From Vibrio coralliilyticus (GTDB lineage: Bacteria > Pseudomonadota > Gammaproteobacteria > Enterobacterales > Vibrionaceae), in NCBI RefSeq assembly GCF_024449095.1, contig NZ_CP024627.1, positions 620,001 through 684,000 on the forward strand: a stretch of DNA of 64,000 nt, read 5' to 3'. Below are positions 58,924 through 64,000 of the stretch, piece by piece. The number at the start of each line of letters is the position of its first letter. Positions within the stretch are counted from its first letter, which is position 1. Both the position numbers and the translations under genes were made by a program. The notes beneath the pieces were generated by a model, which saw nothing but the letters and a program-made list of their open reading frames with translations, searched no databases and had not been told where the DNA came from.

Positions 58924-60423
58924 CTAAAAGCTAAGCTCCCAGCCTGCCGCCAACCAGTACTCTTGCTCAGTGATCAAATCAGCATGAAGTAATTTATTGT
59001 TCTCTAACCACTGTGCGTCATCTGAGTTCAATGTCCATTTCTCGCCATCAATGGTCAGCGCTAATTCTGGTAAGGCATCTTCGCTACGTTGTCCATTGAG
59101 TAAAATAGCTAGCCGCAGAATACGAATCAGACCTATGATGTGTTTTTTCTTAAATAAGGCGAACTCTGCCATTTCGTGCAGCTTTAGTGCTTTACGTTGA
59201 AAGCGAACCAACATGGCGAGTACGGTTTGTTGTTCGCGGTTAAAACCAGGCATGTAGGTGTGGCGCAGAATGTAAGCAGAGTGGCGATGAAAGGCCTGCA
59301 AACTGATACTGAGTCCGACTTCATGAAGTAGAGCACTCCAGTCGAGTAGATCAAACAGCTCAGAGCTTTTTTTGATACCAAGTTGTTGATGAACTTGTTG
59401 TAGGAAAGATTGCGCTTGATGTTTAATCTTAGCCGCATGTTCAAGATCAACCAGATGCTTATTCGCCAAGTTTTCTGTGGTTCTCATCCGGATGTCAGAG
59501 CGTTTAAAGCCGTCTTCCATCTCAAACAACAGGCCTTCACGTAATGCGCCTTCTGAAAAATGCATTTCATCTATTTTAAGATCTTTGAATATGGCAGCCA
59601 GAATAGCCACCCCAGCAGCGAAAACCGGTTTTCTCTCTGGAGTTAAGCCACTCAATTCGATTTCATCAATCACGGACCATTCGCAGAGTTTCTCGATCAG
59701 CTTGTCGAGACGCTTTGCAGTGATGATGCAATCTTCAAACCCCATACTCAGCAATACTTCGCGAATAGCTTTGATGGTCCCCGAAGAGCCGAATGCAACT
59801 TCCCAACCTTGCTTTCGATAGCGGTGTGCGATGGACTCGATTCGCTGTTCGGCGGCGAGTGTGGCATTAGCAAAGTTTTTGCGTGAAAGTTTACCGTTGG
59901 CAAAGTAGAGCTTGGTGAAGCTGACGCAGCCCATTTGTTTGCTGTTGATCAGTTCTGCTTCGAAACCTTTGCCTATGATCATCTCAGTACTACCACCACC
60001 AATATCGACCACTAACTTTGAGTCTGATTCTGGTTGAGTGTGTGCCACTCCGAGGTAAATTAGGCGTGCTTCTTCGACGCCGGGGATGATTTCAATCGGA
60101 AATGGCAACACTTCTCGCGCGCGTTGAAGGAAAATATGTGCATTGTTTGCTTGACGTAGCGTATGCGTTGCCGCAATACGAACGTTGCTTTCTTCAAAAC
60201 CTTGTAGGCGCTCAGCAAACATGGCTAAGCATTCTAACCCTCGTTCGATTGAGGCGTTATCTAGGTTCTTTTGAGCATCTAAACCAGCAGCAAGACGTAC
60301 TCGCTGCTTATGGCGGCTGACCAGTTGCAAATCTTGATCTACTACGCGTGCGACCACCATGTGGAAGCTGTTAGAGCCAAGATCAATCGCGGCAACATCA
60401 CGAATTTCCGGGGACTGAGTCAT
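58924..60423 (-). CDS. ppx: Exopolyphosphatase
   Basis: 499 residues, Ppx/GppA family. It removes phosphates from the ends of polyphosphate. The actin-like ATPase-fold motifs [15 protein letters not shown] (residues 12-26) and [12 protein letters not shown] are present, and the C-terminal HD-type helical half (from about 310) is complete. Its ATG lies inside the end of ppk1; the genes overlap by 26 bases (60398-60423). Because GppA has a similar layout, the call rests on the ppk1 pairing. Confidence 0.94.
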   Translation of the reverse strand: MTQSPEIRDVAAIDLGSNSFHMVVARVVDQDLQLVSRHKQRVRLAAGLDAQKNLDNASIERGLECLAMFAERLQGFEESNVRIAATHTLRQANNAHIFLQRAREVLPFPIEIIPGVEEARLIYLGVAHTQPESDSKLVVDIGGGSTEMIIGKGFEAELINSKQMGCVSFTKLYFANGKLSRKNFANATLAAEQRIESIAHRYRKQGWEVAFGSSGTIKAIREVLLSMGFEDCIITAKRLDKLIEKLCEWSVIDEIELSGLTPERKPVFAAGVAILAAIFKDLKIDEMHFSEGALREGLLFEMEDGFKRSDIRMRTTENLANKHLVDLEHAAKIKHQAQSFLQQVHQQLGIKKSSELFDLLDWSALLHEVGLSISLQAFHRHSAYILRHTYMPGFNREQQTVLAMLVRFQRKALKLHEMAEFALFKKKHIIGLIRILRLAILLNGQRSEDALPELALTIDGEKWTLNSDDAQWLENNKLLHADLITEQEYWLAAGWELSF

Positions 60424-62509
60424 GAGTTAGGGACAGTTCTTTACGTTTCTTAGTTTGTTTTTCTACATGTTTAAGATAGTCATAAATGGCAACCTGTGAG
60501 CGAACTTTCTTGCGGTTACCTCGCGGAACATAAGTATTGCTCATTTCTTTGTCTATCCAACGGGCTTTTACTGTATCGGTAAACTGGATGTTAATGATAT
60601 CAATAATTCGCTGTTTAAGACGTTGGTCACGGACTGGAGCGGTGACTTCAATACGATAATCGATGTTACGCGTCATCCAGTCGGCTGAAGAAATGTACAC
60701 TTGAGGATCACCATCATTATGAGTAATGATGACGCGTGGGTGCTCAAGGAAGCGATCAACAATACTGATGATCTGGATATTGTCGCTCACTCCCTCTACA
60801 CCTGGGACCAATGAACACATACCACGAATGATCATTTTGATCTCAACTCCGGCAGTACTGGCACCGTAAAGCTTGTTAACAAGCCCTTTATCGACCAAAT
60901 TGTTTACTTTTAGCGTGATGGCGGCTTTTTTGCCCAACTTCGCATTAGCAATTTCACCATCTATCAGGCGATAGAGCTGCTTGCGCGAGTTACGCGGTGA
61001 AACCATTAGATGCTCAAATCTTGCTGGTCGGTATGGGTTTTCGATGTACCCAAAGACATTACGCACTTCATTAGTGATTTCGGGATCTGCAGTGAGTAGA
61101 GAGAAGTCGGTGTAAATACGAGCTGTTTTCTCGTGGAAGTTCCCAGTCCCGATATGGGCGTAACGAACGATTTCCTCTTCTTCTCGGCGGCTAATTAGCA
61201 GCAACTTAGAGTGGATCTTTAGCCCCGGAGTGCCAAAGATGACTTGTACCCCCGCTTCAGTGAGCACCTTTGACCATTCGATGTTGGCTTCTTCATCGAA
61301 TCGTGCTTGTAATTCGACCACTACCGTAACTTGTTTGCCGTTATGAACAGCATCGATCAATGAATTCATTAACCGTGAGTCTTTCGCCACTCGGTAGATA
61401 TTGATTTTGATACTCAGTACTTTAGGGTCAAAAGATGCCTGACGAACCAGCTCTGTGATGTGCTCAAAAGTATGGTAAGGGTAATAAAGTAGAATGTCTT
61501 GGTTCTTGATCGCATCAAATTTGTTGGCGTAGCCATCAAAGTCAGCGCACTTTATGGGGGGGAGAGGTTTGTTCTCCAAGTATTCTCGGCCGACATTTGG
61601 AAAACCGATGAAGTCTTTGAAGTTATGGTAGCGTCCACCGGGAATCAGACTGTCATAGTTGGAAATTTGCAGCTTGTCACATAGGAATGCCAGCATCTCT
61701 TCTGGCATGTTACGCTCATAAACAAAACGGACAGGCATGGCGGTCAGGCGCTGACTCACCCCCTCGGACATTTGTTCTAGTAGGCTATGCTCCACCTCAT
61801 GACTGAGATCATATTCCGCGTCGCGAGTCATTTTCATCGCGTAACCGTTCAGTTCGTCGTAATCGAAAAAACCACTGAATAACTCATCAAGACAATAACG
61901 AATGATATTGTCGAGTAGAATAATGGTCTTACGTCGCTTGCCTTTTTGTTCTGGTACCATCACGAAGCGAGGTAAGTGATCAGTCGGTATCTCGATCAGT
62001 GCATATTGATTTTGATCTTGTTTTCGCAGCTCAACTGCGATGTAGGCGTATTCATCTTTGAGAAACTGCAGAACATCAATGTCGTCTCTCATTAATAAAG
62101 GTGTGACGTGTGGTAAAACTTGGTTGTGGAAGTATTTTTTGATCCACTTTTCCTGAGATTCATTGAGTTGGGTTTCATTCACCAGAAAAATTCTCCGGCG
62201 CGCCATATCACGGATCAGCTCTGCGTACAGCTCATCAAACCGTTCATTGAGCCTGAGTGCTTTGGTTTGCATTTTGGTCAGTAAGTGCTTGGAGTTATCA
62301 TTTCCTCCCCGCTCTTGGTTGATGAGAATACGACGTTTCACATCGGAAAATCGTACTTTGTAGAACTCGTCTAAGTTGTTGGAAAAAATGCCTAAAAATC
62401 GAATTCTTTCAATAAGTGGCACTGTTTTATCTGCGGCCTCTTGGAGCACTCGCTCATTGAAAGACAACCAACTTAATTCTTTTTCAATGTAAAGCTTTTC
62501 TGCACTCAT
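60398..62509 (-). CDS. ppk1: Polyphosphate kinase 1
   Basis: 703 residues, full length. It builds polyphosphate from ATP reversibly. N-terminal [20 protein letters not shown], then the two phospholipase-D-like catalytic parts: [18 protein letters not shown] and [20 protein letters not shown] carry the autophosphorylated His; the second His lies in [18 protein letters not shown] sequence. First in the ppk1-ppx operon; a candidate Pho box on the minus strand (62586-62603) lies 76 bases upstream. Confidence 0.96.
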   Translation of the reverse strand: MSAEKLYIEKELSWLSFNERVLQEAADKTVPLIERIRFLGIFSNNLDEFYKVRFSDVKRRILINQERGGNDNSKHLLTKMQTKALRLNERFDELYAELIRDMARRRIFLVNETQLNESQEKWIKKYFHNQVLPHVTPLLMRDDIDVLQFLKDEYAYIAVELRKQDQNQYALIEIPTDHLPRFVMVPEQKGKRRKTIILLDNIIRYCLDELFSGFFDYDELNGYAMKMTRDAEYDLSHEVEHSLLEQMSEGVSQRLTAMPVRFVYERNMPEEMLAFLCDKLQISNYDSLIPGGRYHNFKDFIGFPNVGREYLENKPLPPIKCADFDGYANKFDAIKNQDILLYYPYHTFEHITELVRQASFDPKVLSIKINIYRVAKDSRLMNSLIDAVHNGKQVTVVVELQARFDEEANIEWSKVLTEAGVQVIFGTPGLKIHSKLLLISRREEEEIVRYAHIGTGNFHEKTARIYTDFSLLTADPEITNEVRNVFGYIENPYRPARFEHLMVSPRNSRKQLYRLIDGEIANAKLGKKAAITLKVNNLVDKGLVNKLYGASTAGVEIKMIIRGMCSLVPGVEGVSDNIQIISIVDRFLEHPRVIITHNDGDPQVYISSADWMTRNIDYRIEVTAPVRDQRLKQRIIDIINIQFTDTVKARWIDKEMSNTYVPRGNRKKVRSQVAIYDYLKHVEKQTKKRKELSLTHDSVPGNS

Positions 62510-62585
62510 ACCCTGACCTTTATTGACGAACCTAACTAAATTGCACTGGGAAAAATGGAACTGGTTTAGAAATTAAGGGGTTTGT

Positions 62586-62603
62586 ATGACACTTTTATTG
62601 CAT
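62586..62603 (-). promoter_or_regulatory. Candidate Pho box before ppk1
   Basis: Read on the minus strand: ATGCAATAAAAGTGTCAT. It agrees with CTGTCATANNNCTGTCAT at 11 of 15 fixed positions, and its right half AAAAGTGTCAT is identical to the one before phoB. Confidence 0.5.
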
Positions 62604-62639
62604 GTTCTTATTGCATTATTTTCAGTTGTTTATTGCGAT

Positions 62640-62657
62640 CTGTAATATAATTGTCAC
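62640..62657 (+). promoter_or_regulatory. Pho box before pstC
   Basis: CTGTAATATAATTGTCAC agrees with CTGTCATANNNCTGTCAC at all but two fixed positions. It ends 47 bases before the pstC ATG. Confidence 0.75.
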
Positions 62658-62704
62658 CTAATCGACATATTATACATCTGGGTAAATGCAGGTAAGTGAG
62701 AGAA

Positions 62705-64000
62705 ATGGCTAAAGCCGAATTTTCATTGCGAGAACGTGATCGAAAGCGACTAATCAAAGATCGTTTAGTTCGGCTAGCGGTATCGACAGGTGGTGTCGGT
62801 GTTTTGGCTGCACTGGTATTGATCTTCGTTTATCTAGCAATGATGGTCCTGCCTCTTTTTTCTGATGCTAAGCTAACCCCCAATGTTGCCATCCAACCTA
62901 TTACGACGGCCGCTCCAGTGGCCGCCGGAATCGATGACTATGGTGAGCACGCTTATGTGGTCTCAAAAGCTGGTTATGTCGATTTTTGGTCGTTGACTCA
63001 CCAGTCTCCACAATCCAGTTTGTCGGTAGAGCTCGGCTCACAATACACGATTTATACCAATGGCAGTCCAGATCAAGGCTGGTTGGGAGCTGCGACACCC
63101 GCAGGTGAGGTTCTGTTGTATCGACCTGAGATGTCGAGCTCTTTACAAGATGATAAACGTACTTTCTCTCCAGAAGTGAATCAGTGGCCATTGGAGTTTG
63201 ACCTTCAGACGGACTCGGGTTCACAGCTAACATCGTTTGCATTTTCTAAAGCTGAACAGGTGACCTTGGTCGGCCATTACGATGATGATACTGTCCAAAT
63301 CCGCTGGCGTGATGGTAAACAAGCTCTACAGCAGTTTGAGTTTGCAACCCCTTTTCCCGACTTAGAACAGATTATTCTCACGCCTGATGGAAAGACTCTT
63401 TATTTAAGAACTGGCTCTGAACTGGTGGTTGCTCAAAAAGGCTTAGCGAACTTTGTTGTCCGTGAAGTCGTTGATTTGAGCCAAGGAGAGAGCAAGCATG
63501 CGGTCACGGACATAAAGCTGTTGTCTGGAGCCTACTCTTTATTGGTCAGTCACCAAGATGGGCTAGTCTCACAGTGGTTTGATGTGTTGAGTGATGGGCA
63601 AAGAAACCTCACTCAAATTCGTGACTTTAAACTGGCTTCACAGCTGCAATTCTTACTGCCTGATACTTACCGTAAAGGCTTTTACAGCTTTTATCTTAAT
63701 GGCACGGTACAGAGTCATTATACGACCAGTGAAAAGCTGGTAATTTTTAAACGTGCCTACGACAAAGCACCGCAACTGGCGGCAATGTCTAACAATGAAA
63801 AATACTTGTTGGCACTCTCTGACTCGCAGCTCAGTGTTGCTTATGTGGATAATCCATTCCCAGAAATATCCTTGTCGTCGCTTTGGCAGAAAGTTTGGTA
63901 TGAGAGTTACCCAGAACCTGAATTTGTTTGGCAAACCACATCGGCAAATGATCAGTTCGAAGCCAAATTTAGTCTTGTACCGATTGCGTTTGGTACGCTA
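62705..64000 (+). CDS. pstC: Phosphate ABC transporter permease PstC, partial at the right edge
   Basis: The first 432 codons from the ATG at 62705; the frame runs off the right end. A basic N-terminus (AEFSLRERDRKRLIKDRLVRL) precedes one membrane helix (about 30-52). About 380 residues of soluble, beta-rich, WD-like sequence follow (for example AYVVSKAGYVDFWS, LVSHQDGLVSQWFD). This is the long PstC form of vibrios and pseudomonads; the permease core itself would lie beyond the window. It has a Pho box and should head pstCAB-phoU. The call rests on context as well as sequence. Confidence 0.85.
   Translation, partial: MAKAEFSLRERDRKRLIKDRLVRLAVSTGGVGVLAALVLIFVYLAMMVLPLFSDAKLTPNVAIQPITTAAPVAAGIDDYGEHAYVVSKAGYVDFWSLTHQSPQSSLSVELGSQYTIYTNGSPDQGWLGAATPAGEVLLYRPEMSSSLQDDKRTFSPEVNQWPLEFDLQTDSGSQLTSFAFSKAEQVTLVGHYDDDTVQIRWRDGKQALQQFEFATPFPDLEQIILTPDGKTLYLRTGSELVVAQKGLANFVVREVVDLSQGESKHAVTDIKLLSGAYSLLVSHQDGLVSQWFDVLSDGQRNLTQIRDFKLASQLQFLLPDTYRKGFYSFYLNGTVQSHYTTSEKLVIFKRAYDKAPQLAAMSNNEKYLLALSDSQLSVAYVDNPFPEISLSSLWQKVWYESYPEPEFVWQTTSANDQFEAKFSLVPIAFGTL

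Overview
The window is a stretch of Vibrio main-chromosome DNA (inference). The evidence is the gene order queA-tgt-yajC-secD-secF, the PhoB/PhoR-PstS-Ppx/Ppk-PstC block, a long Vibrio-type dapD, and an OxyR2/Prx2-like divergent pair. I cannot fix the species. No tRNA, rRNA or CRISPR array was seen.

Layout. 1-1100: the start of a membrane phosphatase (PAP2) gene that runs off the left edge. 1179-7692: a melibiose/alpha-galactoside cluster (melR; melA, melB-like, a secreted orphan glycosidase). 7935-8099: a decayed ebgR-like LacI repressor fragment. 8435-12878: galETKM, with a GalR-type operator upstream. 12913-16664: a LacI repressor divergent from a GH5-like glycosidase and a second GPH sugar symporter, with three copies of a TATTAGCTAATA operator-like motif between them. 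16812-20887: a MASE1-PAS-PAS-GGDEF-EAL protein and galR. 21497-29569: a small outer-membrane barrel, a gamma-glutamylcyclotransferase-like protein, a fructose-type PTS permease, NnrS, DapD, and the peroxiredoxin/OxyR2 pair. 30211-33297: the glyoxylate shunt, aceB-aceA.

33557-43622 is an AT-rich accessory island of three genes. They are a 1980-residue secreted SpvB/VCBS/RHS protein that looks like a fused TcB-TcC, a small four-helix membrane protein, and a 1185-residue secreted protein. The last has five Cys modules, a long helical middle and a C-terminus whose pattern resembles the TcB-binding end of TcA toxins. I read it as a possible compact, divergent Tc-like (ABC) system. This is the most interesting locus in the window.

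43672-50097 holds a CBS protein, queosine synthesis genes (queA, tgt) and the Sec auxiliary genes. 50239-55682 holds a DUF1904 protein, mepA, a complete IS4-family element (51473-52941) inserted 5 bp from the yfhL stop, yfhL-trhP and rdgC. 55890-64000 is the phosphate block: phoB-phoR-pstS rightward, ppk1-ppx leftward, and pstC cut by the right edge. Candidate Pho boxes lie before phoB, ppk1 and pstC.

The left third is therefore devoted to import and breakdown of galactosides. MelA or other hydrolases release galactose, GalM/K/T/E feed it to central metabolism, and separate AraC- and LacI-type regulators control each module. The right end is phosphate sensing, uptake and polyphosphate turnover under PhoB.
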